Shown here one piece after another: positions 44,722 to 52,710 of a stretch of 64,000 bases of DNA. How positions within the stretch are numbered: position 1 is the stretch's first letter; every line of letters starts with the position of its first letter. The stretch comes from an uncultured Rhodopila sp. (GTDB lineage Bacteria; Pseudomonadota; Alphaproteobacteria; Acetobacterales; Acetobacteraceae), in the NCBI RefSeq assembly GCF_903915725.1, contig NZ_CAIWTY010000088.1:1-64000 (forward strand), in the 5' to 3' direction. The notes beneath the pieces are model-generated. The model did no database searches. It was not told the DNA's origin and saw only the letters and a program-made list of their open reading frames with translations. Position numbers and translations under genes: made by a program.

Positions 44722-45287
44722 GCGACGGCCTCCGGCGCGAGCACTTCGGTTTCCGCGTAGCCGCGCTGCATGGCGCGGCGGTTCTGCGCCAGCCCGGCAT
44801 CGCGGAAGTCCGCGCGTTCCAGCGCGTCCATCAGCGAGTCCAGCGACACCAGGCCGGTGCTGCGGGCGAAGGCGCCGAGCATGATGGAGTTGGTTATCGG
44901 CTTGCCGAAGATCTCCAGCGCGATGCCGACGGCGTCGCACAGGCCGAACGTTGCGACCGTCGCCGGGCGGGCGATGGCGTCCGGCCGCAAGCTGCTGGCC
45001 TGCACCAGCGTGCCGCCCGGCTTGAGACCGGCGAAAATGTCGACCATGCGCGGCAGGGTCGGATCGATGCAGATCACGCAGTCCGGCCGGTAGATGTTGG
45101 TCAGCGCGCGGATGTCCCGGTCATCGACGCGCAGGCAGGCGGAGACCGGGGCGCCGCGGCGCTCGAAGCCGAAACTGGGGATGGCAACGACGTATTTGCC
45201 TTCATCGACGAAAGCCTGCGCCAGGATCGAGGAGGCCAGGACCGCGCCCTGCCCGCCCCTTCCATGGATGCGGATTTCGCGGCTCAT
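44718..45287 (-). CDS. padE: Phenylglyoxylate dehydrogenase gamma subunit (PadE)
   Basis: 189 residues of the 2-oxoacid:acceptor oxidoreductase gamma type. It starts MSREIRIHGRGGQGAVLAS, with SFGFERRGAPVSACLRVDD and ITNSIMLGAFARSTGLV, both conserved in this subunit (CoA-side domain). The start overlaps the thioesterase stop by 4 bp, and the stop overlaps padF. Confidence 0.87.
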   Translation of the reverse strand: MSREIRIHGRGGQGAVLASSILAQAFVDEGKYVVAIPSFGFERRGAPVSACLRVDDRDIRALTNIYRPDCVICIDPTLPRMVDIFAGLKPGGTLVQASSLRPDAIARPATVATFGLCDAVGIALEIFGKPITNSIMLGAFARSTGLVSLDSLMDALERADFRDAGLAQNRRAMQRGYAETEVLAPEAVA

Positions 45288-45688
45288 CCCGCCGCCTTCG
45301 CCGCCTTTGCCGCGGCGCGCTGCTTGGCCTTGGCGATATCGACGATGAAACGGGTATGCTGGCCGCGGGCGATTTCCTCGACCGCGTCGTGCGAGACGAC
45401 GTCGAGGACGACGCGGCGGCCCTCGACCTTGGCGACGGTAACGGTGACGGTGACCTGCATGCCGAGCGGGGTGGCGGCGGAGTGGTCGAACTCGGCCCGC
45501 ACGCCGACGGAGTCCTCGCCGGGATCGCAATGCTCGAACAGCAGGTTGCGGCAGGTGAATTCGATGTCGCGGAGGACTTCGGGCGTGGCGTAGATGCGCA
45601 GGTCGTCGCCCATGAAATCGATGGTGCGGGGACGATCGACGGTGATCGTTTCCGTACGCGTGATTCCGGGAAGCAGTGTCTGCTTCAT
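45284..45688 (-). CDS. Hotdog-fold thioesterase (FlK-like), first gene of the pad cluster
   Basis: 134 residues. The central IYATPEVLRDIEFTCRNLLF, then GEDSVGVRAEFDHSAATPLG, match the fluoroacetyl-CoA thioesterase (FlK) group, including the Thr, Glu and His positions used for catalysis there. The C-terminal tail is Ala/Lys-rich. By context it may hydrolyse a pathway CoA ester such as phenylglyoxylyl-CoA, or rescue trapped CoA. The substrate is not established. It is the promoter-proximal gene and overlaps padE by 4 bp. Confidence 0.8.
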   Translation of the reverse strand: MKQTLLPGITRTETITVDRPRTIDFMGDDLRIYATPEVLRDIEFTCRNLLFEHCDPGEDSVGVRAEFDHSAATPLGMQVTVTVTVAKVEGRRVVLDVVSHDAVEEIARGQHTRFIVDIAKAKQRAAAKAAKAAG

Positions 45689-45850
45689 GTTCGTTTCCTA
45701 TCCCCCGAGCCGGGCACGCGCGGTGTGACGCGAGTCCGGTTTATTCATTATGTCAGCGTCTACAGGCGCTGATTGGCAGAAAGGCGCACCGCTTTACCGA
45801 TTTCGGTGAACGGATATGTCGAGCATCCTCTGAGGCGAAATCCCGGTGCA

Positions 45851-45864
45851 TTGATCTAAATCAA
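45851..45864. promoter_or_regulatory. FNR/FixK-type box upstream of the pad cluster
   Basis: TTGATCTAAATCAA, a perfect match to TTGAT-N4-ATCAA, centred about 169 bp before the first pad-cluster ATG. On the minus strand a GATGCT hexamer lies about 23 bp beyond the box, at the spacing expected for the -10 of a class II FNR promoter. The match to TATAAT is only partial. Confidence 0.7.
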
Positions 45865-45901
45865 GCGCTGCCGATAAATTCCGGCCGCCGTCGGACGCGG
45901 T

Positions 45902-46267
45902 TCAGTGAGTAAGAATCCGGAACAGCACGCCGGCGGTCAGCGCGATGTTGGTGGCGGTCATCCAACGCAGCAGGTTGATGTCACCACGCACTTTGGCGAA
46001 CTTCTGATCCACCAGGGCGAAACCCTGCCGCATTTCACTGCGAACCTGGGCAAATTCTCGGTCCACCCGGGCAAAGCCCTGCTGCATTTCGCTGCGCACC
46101 TGGACGAACTCCCGGTCAACCCGGGCGAATCCTTGCTGCATCTCCTCACGCAAGCCGGAGAACTGGCTCTGGTAGCTGGCCAATTCCTCACTGGCAGCGG
46201 CAGCTTTGTCTTCCGGCACACCGGCGGCGATAAAGGCCGCCCTGGTGGCACCAAGTTGCAACGCCAT
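45902..46267 (-). CDS. Membrane-anchored coiled-coil protein with 18-residue repeats
   Basis: 121 residues. Residues 38-93 contain three near-identical 18-residue units (EMQQGFARVDREFVQVRS and variants) that form a coiled coil. A single C-terminal helix (WMTATNIALTAGVLFRIL) anchors it. This layout resembles DUF1640/CCDC90-like proteins. Function is unknown. It lies just upstream of the pad promoter on the same strand, with its own start 135 bp from the divergent ABC-F gene. Confidence 0.75.
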   Translation of the reverse strand: MALQLGATRAAFIAAGVPEDKAAAASEELASYQSQFSGLREEMQQGFARVDREFVQVRSEMQQGFARVDREFAQVRSEMRQGFALVDQKFAKVRGDINLLRWMTATNIALTAGVLFRILTH

Positions 46268-46402
46268 TCACGTCTCCGCACATGAAGTCATTGCTTTATA
46301 TAGGGTTACCGGGAGACAAAGCAATCTTTTTGCTCGCGCTACCGGAGCGGCGCTCAGGCACAGGGTGCCCCGCCCGTGCCGAATGGCTTATAGACCGAGG
46401 CC

Positions 46403-48217
46403 ATGGCCCCTCCCCTGCTCACCCTCCAGGATATTTCCCTCACCTTCGGCACCGCCCCGCTGCTGGCGGGCGCCGGCATTGCCGTCTCGGCCGGAGATCG
46501 CGTCTGCCTCGTCGGCCGCAACGGCTCCGGCAAGTCCACCCTGCTGCGCATCGCCGCCGGGCTGATCCAGCCCGATGCCGGCCGCCGCTTCGCCCAGCCC
46601 GGCGCCACCATCCGCTACCTCCCGCAGGAACCCGATTTTTCCGGATTTGCCACGACCCTGGAGTATGTCGAGGCCGGCCTGCCGGACGCCGCCGCGGCGG
46701 ACCACTATCGCGCCACCTACCTGCTGGAACAGCTCGGCCTGACCGGCCACGAGGACCCGTCGCGCCTGTCCGGTGGCGAGGCCCGGCGCACCGCTTTGGC
46801 GCGGGTGCTGGCCCCGGAACCGGACATCCTGCTGCTCGACGAACCGACGAACCACCTGGATCTGCCGGGGATCGAGTGGCTGGAACGGGAACTCGCGAAT
46901 TTACGCTCCGGCATCGTCGTGATCTCGCACGATCGGCGGCTGCTGGAACGGCTGTCGCGCTCTACCGTCTGGCTGGATCGCGGCGTCACCCGGGTGCTGG
47001 ACCAGGGGTTTGCGCAGTTCGAAGCCTGGCGCGACCAGGTGCTGGAGCAGGAGGAAACCGACCGCCACAAGCTCGGCCGCAAGATCGTCATGGAGGAGGA
47101 CTGGCTGCGCTACGGCGTCACGGCGCGGCGCAAGCGCAACCAGAAGCGGCTCGGCGACCTGCATGCGCTGCGCAAGAAGCACAAGGAACAGCGCGCCGCC
47201 GTCGGCAAGGTGACGCTGAACGCGGCCGAGGCGGACCTGTCCGGGCGGCTGGTCGCGGTGGCGGAGGGCGTCACCAAGGCGTATGGCGACCGGGCCGTGG
47301 TGCGGGATTTCTCCACGCGCATCATCCGCGGCGACCGCGTCGGCATTGTCGGGCGCAACGGCGCCGGCAAGACCACGCTGCTGAACTTGCTGACCGGCAA
47401 GCAGGTGCCGGATAGCGGCGAGGTGAAGCTGGGGACCAATCTGTTCGAGGTGGAACTGGACCAGCGGCGGGAGACTCTCGATCCGGCGCAGACGCTGTCT
47501 CAGACCTTGACCGGCGGGGCGGGCGATACGGTGACGGTGAACGGGGTCAACCGCCACGTGGTCAGCTACATGAAGGACTTCCTGTTCGGGCCGGAGCAGG
47601 CGAACACGCCGGTGGGCGTGCTGTCGGGCGGGGAGCGCGGGCGGCTGACCCTGGCGCGGGCCTTCGCCACGCCGTCGAACCTGATGGTGCTGGATGAGCC
47701 GACGAACGACCTGGACCTGGAGACGCTGGAACTGCTGCAGGAGCGGCTCGCGGAATATTCCGGCACGGTGCTCCTGGTCAGCCATGACCGAGATTTTCTC
47801 GATCGCGTGGTGACCTCGGTGATCGCGACGGAGGGCGACGGGCGCTGGATCGAGTATGCCGGCGGGTATTCCGACATGCTGGCGCAGCGGGGTTCTACTG
47901 CCAGGCCGGCGTCGGAGGCTGGTTCGCCTCGGGCGCGGGGGACGCGGGACGGTGATCCGGCGGCGCGGCAGCCGAACCGGAAGATGAGCTTCAAGGACAA
48001 GCACGCGCTGGAGACGCTGCCGGGGCGGATCACAGACATGGAGAAGGAGATCGGGCGGCTGAACCGGGTGCTGTCGGATGGGGATTTGTATGCGCGCCAG
48101 CCGGCGAAGTTTGCCGAGGCGAGCAAGGCGCTGGAGGCTCTGCACGCGGATCTGGCGAAGGCGGAGGAGCAGTGGCTGGCATTGGAGATGATGCGGGAGG
48201 CGTTGGACGCGGGCTAA
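46403..48217 (+). CDS. ABC-F family ATPase (Uup-like)
   Basis: 604 residues without membrane segments. Two ABC domains: first Walker A GRNGSGKS with LSGGEARRTALAR and LLLDEPTNHLD; second GRNGAGKT with LSGGERGRLTLAR and VLDEPTNDLD. The domains are joined by a charged linker, and there is a C-terminal coiled coil (residues about 530-600, Lys/Glu-rich). ABC-F proteins act on the ribosome, and the C-terminal extension favours Uup. Some members confer antibiotic tolerance, but nothing here indicates that. Confidence 0.92.
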   Translation: MAPPLLTLQDISLTFGTAPLLAGAGIAVSAGDRVCLVGRNGSGKSTLLRIAAGLIQPDAGRRFAQPGATIRYLPQEPDFSGFATTLEYVEAGLPDAAAADHYRATYLLEQLGLTGHEDPSRLSGGEARRTALARVLAPEPDILLLDEPTNHLDLPGIEWLERELANLRSGIVVISHDRRLLERLSRSTVWLDRGVTRVLDQGFAQFEAWRDQVLEQEETDRHKLGRKIVMEEDWLRYGVTARRKRNQKRLGDLHALRKKHKEQRAAVGKVTLNAAEADLSGRLVAVAEGVTKAYGDRAVVRDFSTRIIRGDRVGIVGRNGAGKTTLLNLLTGKQVPDSGEVKLGTNLFEVELDQRRETLDPAQTLSQTLTGGAGDTVTVNGVNRHVVSYMKDFLFGPEQANTPVGVLSGGERGRLTLARAFATPSNLMVLDEPTNDLDLETLELLQERLAEYSGTVLLVSHDRDFLDRVVTSVIATEGDGRWIEYAGGYSDMLAQRGSTARPASEAGSPRARGTRDGDPAARQPNRKMSFKDKHALETLPGRITDMEKEIGRLNRVLSDGDLYARQPAKFAEASKALEALHADLAKAEEQWLALEMMREALDAG

Positions 48218-48337
48218 GGCGGGTTGGATACCAACCGCCGTAAGAATACCGGTGGGCACGGACGGCTACACGTCTTGGCCGGCGCAGGCCGGATAGTCAT
48301 CAAATTAAGCTGCTTTCGGGCAGGCTGCCGCAGCATA

Positions 48338-48424
48338 GTCATGGTGCGCGAAGGCGCACCATGCACGCCTTACGATGCATGAACCGGCCAAAGGCGTGGA
48401 TGGCGACCTTCATCGGCAAGACGA
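48338..48424. repeat. Diverged palindromic repeat
   Basis: GTCATGGTGCGCGAAGGCGC, then CATGCACGCCTT, a loop, AAGGCGTGGATGGCG and a degraded right end. It is related to the 83-bp repeat at 12635 and more loosely to the 92-bp family. The surrounding 48218-48474 holds no gene. Confidence 0.55.
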
Positions 48425-48474
48425 GGCGCGGCCGCCGAAGTGCCGATCTCAATGCCGGTTGGTATTAGTCAGGC

Positions 48475-48898
48475 CTATCCACCAACCAGCACTTCATAGC
48501 TGAACACTTTTACTTCTTTGCCGCCGAACGGGATATTCGCAGCGCCAAATGCGCCGCGAACCTTTCCCGGATGCAAGTCGCCATTCAAAACGGCACGGCA
48601 AACAAATAAGGCTTCGCCGTTTGCCTCGTGCCCCCACGCGACAGGCCCTTCGGGCACTGCTCCCGCTGGCGCTGGAACCTATGTGCCGGCATCCATCAAT
48701 ACTTCGTAGGGACTGACTTTTACATCATTTCCTCCAAACGGATATTAGCCGCTCCGAACTCGCCTCGGATTTTGCCCGGATGAAGTCCTCGATTGAGTTT
48801 GCACGACAAACAAACAAAGACTCTCCATTGGCTTCATGGTCATGAGCGGCCGCGCCGTTCGGAATAACGCCACCGCTCGCACGTACCCACCTGTACAT
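48475..48898 (-). pseudogene. Two-unit DM9/DUF3421 protein gene, broken by two frameshifts and a stop
   Basis: The start at 48898 has a good GGAGGAG. The reading MYRWVRASGGVIPNGAAA, then HDHEANGESLFVCRA, shifts by one base into LNRGLHPGKIRGEFGAANI, shifts again into PFGGNDVKVSPYEVLMDAGT, then meets TAG. The same frame continues VPAPAGAVPEGP, HEANGEALFVCRAVLNG, LHPGKVRGAFGAANIPFGG and YEVLVGG. These are two DM9 repeats of about 70 residues. DM9 proteins are lectin-like in animals and uncommon in bacteria. A GTG at 48657 could still start the second unit alone (60 residues). Confidence 0.75.
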
Positions 48899-49343
48899 AG
48901 CTCTCCTCCGTTGTAATACTTTCTCCGGATTTTGAAGCAAGTTCGGGACAGCTTTCCGCATCCGCTTTTTAGGCGCAATGCAGTTAGTCCATCCAAACGT
49001 GCTCAATTTAGAACGTAGTTCGGGAAATGGCTTCACGCTGTGAAGCCCCTCACACCGTGTTCTGGCCTATGCGGCTGAGAGTAACAGAAAGCGGTCAGAA
49101 GTACGACGCGGAAATTTGCCTTCCAAGCGAGCCGGCGCATGGGACTATGACCGATTTGTTATGCATGGTTGCTGAAACCTTGCCAGCAGCATCGCTTTCC
49201 TTACGCCTGGACTGGATCGTTAGGATTCACGGCCCCGGATTCCCGGGGCCATTTCCTCTAAATAGAGATCCGGATCGCATTGGCGATCAAATGGTGCCAA
49301 TCGGCTGACCGGCAAATACCATCTTCGGGACGGGGGGCACCGT
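48899..49343. other. Gene-free stretch between the DM9 pseudogene and the coiled-coil gene
   Basis: Somewhat AT-richer than its surroundings. One short frame (49027-49308) has no family features and no ribosome-binding site. I see no supported gene. Confidence 0.4.
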
Positions 49344-50156
49344 CTATCTGCCGCGCCGATCCCAGCCCTCAACCCACCACTCGACGGGTTTCTGATTATC
49401 GAGGTTCCGCGCCTTCGGCTGCCCTACGGATGTCTTACGGCCGCTGCCCTTGGGTGATATCTCCTCGGCCGGCGGCATCCATGCCTTCGCGGGCTGCACC
49501 GGCACCTGCACAGGCGGCACCAACGGCGTTTTCCTTGGCCGGCCGACCGGCCGCTTGACCGGCGCAGCCGGCGCATCAGCCGGGTCTGCCGGCGTATAGC
49601 TCACCCGCGCTGCCAGCGCCTCGCGCAGTGCCGTTTCGGCTTTGCGTCGGGCATGACGCTCGGACTCGAGTTCAGCGGTTGCCGTTTCAACACCGTGCGC
49701 CGCCGCGGCAGATGCCGCCTGAAGATGATTGACGGTAGCCTGAGCTTCGCGAAGCGCTCGTTCCGCGCGATCACGGGCCGCCTTTTCCGTTGTCAAGGCA
49801 GCCTCTGTCACCATCAACGTGCGCTGGATCGTCTGCTTGGCCGCCGTGGCGAATCGTGCCGCTTCAACGGCCGAATCTTTTTCCTGGCGGGCGTGATGCA
49901 GCTTGCCGCGGAGGTCTTGAATCGTCGACTCGGCGTGCATGAGTTGACGCTCAACATATTCCCGCGCCGCCGCCTGAGATCGGATGGCCTGGCGAGCGCC
50001 CTTCAGCGGATCGGCTGAAACCGGCGCCGGAGCGGCTGAATTGGGTGCGGTGCCGAGGCCGAGGCTAAGTCGCATCCTGGCTTCCGCATCGGTAGCCGGT
50101 GACCCGGGCGAGGACGTAGGTCTGTCAGATTCCACAGCAGGTCTGCTTTCATGCAT
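49344..50156 (-). CDS. Coiled-coil protein with an AT-hook-like GRPRK motif
   Basis: 270 residues of unknown function. Residues 55-190 form a long Ala/Glu/Arg coiled coil (QLMHAESTIQDLRGKLHHAR, AALTTEKAARDRAERALREA). Residues 205-220 carry PVKRPVGRPRKTPLV, an AT-hook-like DNA-contact motif. The C terminus ends KPVEWWVEGWDRRGR. Similar proteins with this aromatic tail occur repeatedly in Acetobacteraceae, to my recollection, often in accessory DNA. A DNA-binding structural role is plausible but unproven. Confidence 0.7.
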   Translation of the reverse strand: MHESRPAVESDRPTSSPGSPATDAEARMRLSLGLGTAPNSAAPAPVSADPLKGARQAIRSQAAAREYVERQLMHAESTIQDLRGKLHHARQEKDSAVEAARFATAAKQTIQRTLMVTEAALTTEKAARDRAERALREAQATVNHLQAASAAAAHGVETATAELESERHARRKAETALREALAARVSYTPADPADAPAAPVKRPVGRPRKTPLVPPVQVPVQPAKAWMPPAEEISPKGSGRKTSVGQPKARNLDNQKPVEWWVEGWDRRGR

Positions 50157-50957
50157 GGATCATGCTGATACGAGAGCTAAAGACGGTTTTCAAGCGTATT
50201 TGACTAATCGGTCTTGGAATCGGATGCCATGAACTTTCCAGGACCAATTCGCCGTAGCGGTTTCCAGCGCCGGCAGTCAACCCGTAAAAATGTATCAAAG
50301 CCGCATCGGGCCGGAACGCGTTGCCCAAGCCGCCAGGCCGGACACGCCGCGGCCGCTCATGCTGCATTATTCACATCTAACCAGACAGGGAACATGCCGT
50401 CACCTCCCCGGGGGTACACCGGCCGGGTCACCCGAACAGCGTGAGTATCGCCGTCGCAGCGAGGTCCCGGTTTCCGCAGGTCGACCATGCCAGTAATACC
50501 GGATATTTTCGTTTCCAACGCGACGACATTCGGCATAGTGCAGCACATTCCGCACCCGCGGTGCCTACGGATCATGGAAACCGCTTCGTCAACCGGCGCG
50601 GGGGGCGCGATAATTACGTCGGCGCCCCCGTGGCGGATCGCATGTGCCGCGGCATTGGCTGTCGAACCGGCATGCAACCAATCCGGGCATGCGTTTCCAG
50701 GGCCGCTGCCGGTGGCGAAACCCGGCTGCGCAACACCGGAAGAATTTCTCGTGTATTCGGATTGACTGCGACATATAAGAAACGATATCGCGGCGGGCGC
50801 CACATGCCTGCAACACGGCTCTTGGAAACATGGTGCAGACCGGCAGCACCGGCAGGCATCCCGATCGCAGGCGCGCCGCCGCGCCATCCGATGCGGCAGT
50901 GACCAAAACAGCAGTTCTGCGACAGCGGCATCGCCGATTCGCCACCCGACCGGTCAA
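50157..50957. other. 800-bp region without a supported gene
   Basis: Short frames exist on both strands, for example 50487-50765 plus and 50357-50887 minus. None has a recognisable domain, ribosome-binding site or conserved-looking composition. It may be decayed accessory sequence. Confidence 0.4.
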
Positions 50958-51764
50958 TCAGCCTGCATCCAACAGCCGCGAAGCCGCCTCGCGCACGCGC
51001 AGGGCGACGCCCTCCGGGCCGATGGCGCGCGTCAATGCCTGCATCGGCACCTCCAGCGCCAGCGGAATGCCCGGCGGCACGTGGCACAGGATACCCTTGA
51101 TATCGAGGCCGCCTTCCCCCGGCGGCAGGCGCTCTGCGCGAGCGTTGTGCAGCAAGCCTTCCGTCGTCGTCGGGCGTTCGGCCGAAACATCGCAAACATG
51201 CACGAACGGCAGCCGGGCGGCAGGCACACGGTCGAGTTCGTCCAGCGTGCTGCCGGAACGATCGAAATGCAGCGTATCCACCAGAATCCCGCCATTCGGC
51301 CGATCGGCGGCCGCGACGATGGCAGCGGCGGCGGTGACCCCGGGGACCACCGTCCAGGGGAAGAACTCCAGCACAACCCCCAGCCCGTGCCGCCCGGCGA
51401 GGTCGCACAAGGCGCCGAAACGATCCGCCAGCCGCACCAGATCCGGATCATACGGCGCCGCGATGGCATAACGCGCGCCCAGTTCCGCCCCCGCCGCCAG
51501 GAACGGTTCAAGCGCGGCGATATCGGTCTCCGGCGTAATCCTGACGAACTCGATGTCCCACACGCCGATTCCGGTTTCCGCCATGGCCCGCCGCGTGTCC
51601 CGGAGCATCGCCGCGTCGGACATCAGCGGATAGCCCGGGCTTTCCGGAGTCACCTGGATCAGCCGCAACCCGACGGTGCGGTAACCCGTGCGGGCTGCAA
51701 CCCGGATCAGCTCCGGCGGCGGCAGCGACAGGGCAGTGAGGTGTGCGAGGGAGAAATCAGGCAT
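50958..51764 (-). CDS. Sugar phosphate isomerase/epimerase-like TIM-barrel protein
   Basis: 268 residues from the ATG at 51764, where homology begins (MPDFSLAHLTALSLPPPELI); an upstream in-frame start adds 33 unlikely residues. AP-endonuclease-2/xylose-isomerase-like barrel with the metal-binding positions in VWDIEFVRI, VVLEFFPWTVV, ILVDTLHFDRSGS, FVHVCDVS and LALEVPM. The substrate is unknown; relatives include myo-inositol and hydroxypyruvate isomerases. Confidence 0.85.
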   Translation of the reverse strand: MPDFSLAHLTALSLPPPELIRVAARTGYRTVGLRLIQVTPESPGYPLMSDAAMLRDTRRAMAETGIGVWDIEFVRITPETDIAALEPFLAAGAELGARYAIAAPYDPDLVRLADRFGALCDLAGRHGLGVVLEFFPWTVVPGVTAAAAIVAAADRPNGGILVDTLHFDRSGSTLDELDRVPAARLPFVHVCDVSAERPTTTEGLLHNARAERLPPGEGGLDIKGILCHVPPGIPLALEVPMQALTRAIGPEGVALRVREAASRLLDAG

Positions 51765-51941
51765 GGCAGCGACTCCAATTGGTCTGCGGCAAATGCATAG
51801 CGGCAATCCGGTCACGGCATGGCAGGCCCCGGCGTTCAGCGTTGGCGAGCCGTGGAACGCCACGTTTCCATCGCCGCCTCTATCCGATATAAGCCCGCGC
51901 GACAGGGGCGGTGACGCTCCTGCAACGCAACAACGGGGACC

Positions 51942-52643
51942 ATGCGTGCGATGAAAGCCGTGTCAATCATAGCCGTGTTGCTGCTGCTCGCAGCAAACGC
52001 GTTCGCGTTGCTGCTGGCGCTGAACCAGTTCGTGCTGCCGCCAGCGGCGGAAGCCTATGTGCTGGGGCCAAAGGTGAATGTGTTCAAGCTGCCGCCCTCG
52101 GCACTGTCGGTGCTGCCGTACGTAGCGGCGGGCAGCCTCGCGCTTGGCGTCATCGCGCTGATCGCCATCCTCGCCACACGCAGCCGCTCCGGCGGCGCCC
52201 GCGCCGCGCGGCCGCTATCCGCTTCGGTGCTGGCGAACCAGGCGGAAGCCGAGATCGTCAGCTTCCTGGCGACCTTGCAGGCGAAAGGCCGCTTCGTCGA
52301 TTTCGTCATGGACGACATAAACGCCTTCAGCGACGCCCAGGTCGGCGCCGCGGCGCGAGTCGTGCATGCCGGCTGCAAGTCGGTGCTGGACGAGCACTTC
52401 AAGATCCGTCCGATCCGCGAGGGCAGCGAGGGATCGAAAGTCGAGGTCCCGGCCGGGTATCCGGCGGACGAATACCGCCTGCTCGGCAAGATCAGCGGGC
52501 AGGCACCGTTCAGCGGCACGCTCGTGCATCACGGCTGGAAGACCGACTCGGTCAAGCTGCCCACCATTCTGCGCAGCTCCGCCGATCGGCTGCCGGCGAT
52601 TGCACCGGCGGAAGTGGAATTGAAACAAGCGGCCCGGGCCTGA
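51942..52643 (+). CDS. DUF2760 family membrane-anchored protein
   Basis: 233 residues. Two N-terminal hydrophobic helices (near 8-28 and 56-80), then a soluble domain with EAEIVSFLATLQAKGRFVDF, DDINAFSDAQVGAAARVVH, GCKSVLDEHF and SGTLVHHGWKTDSVKLP, all typical of DUF2760. This family is characteristically encoded directly upstream of one or two atypical Hsp70 genes, as here, so it may localise or regulate them. Confidence 0.88.
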   Translation: MRAMKAVSIIAVLLLLAANAFALLLALNQFVLPPAAEAYVLGPKVNVFKLPPSALSVLPYVAAGSLALGVIALIAILATRSRSGGARAARPLSASVLANQAEAEIVSFLATLQAKGRFVDFVMDDINAFSDAQVGAAARVVHAGCKSVLDEHFKIRPIREGSEGSKVEVPAGYPADEYRLLGKISGQAPFSGTLVHHGWKTDSVKLPTILRSSADRLPAIAPAEVELKQAARA

Positions 52644-52710
52644 GCGAGTCTCCGGCTCGCCGGCCATTCGCCGCGGACTATCGGCGCGGCGCAACCAGGA
52701 CATCAGCCCC

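Noticed and set aside
49027-49308. 93-residue plus-strand frame
   Set aside because: No ribosome-binding site, no family features, and lies in an otherwise gene-free stretch.
50357-50887. Overlapping frames on both strands in the 50-51 kb gap
   Set aside because: Neither shows a domain or consistent coding character; left as unassigned sequence.
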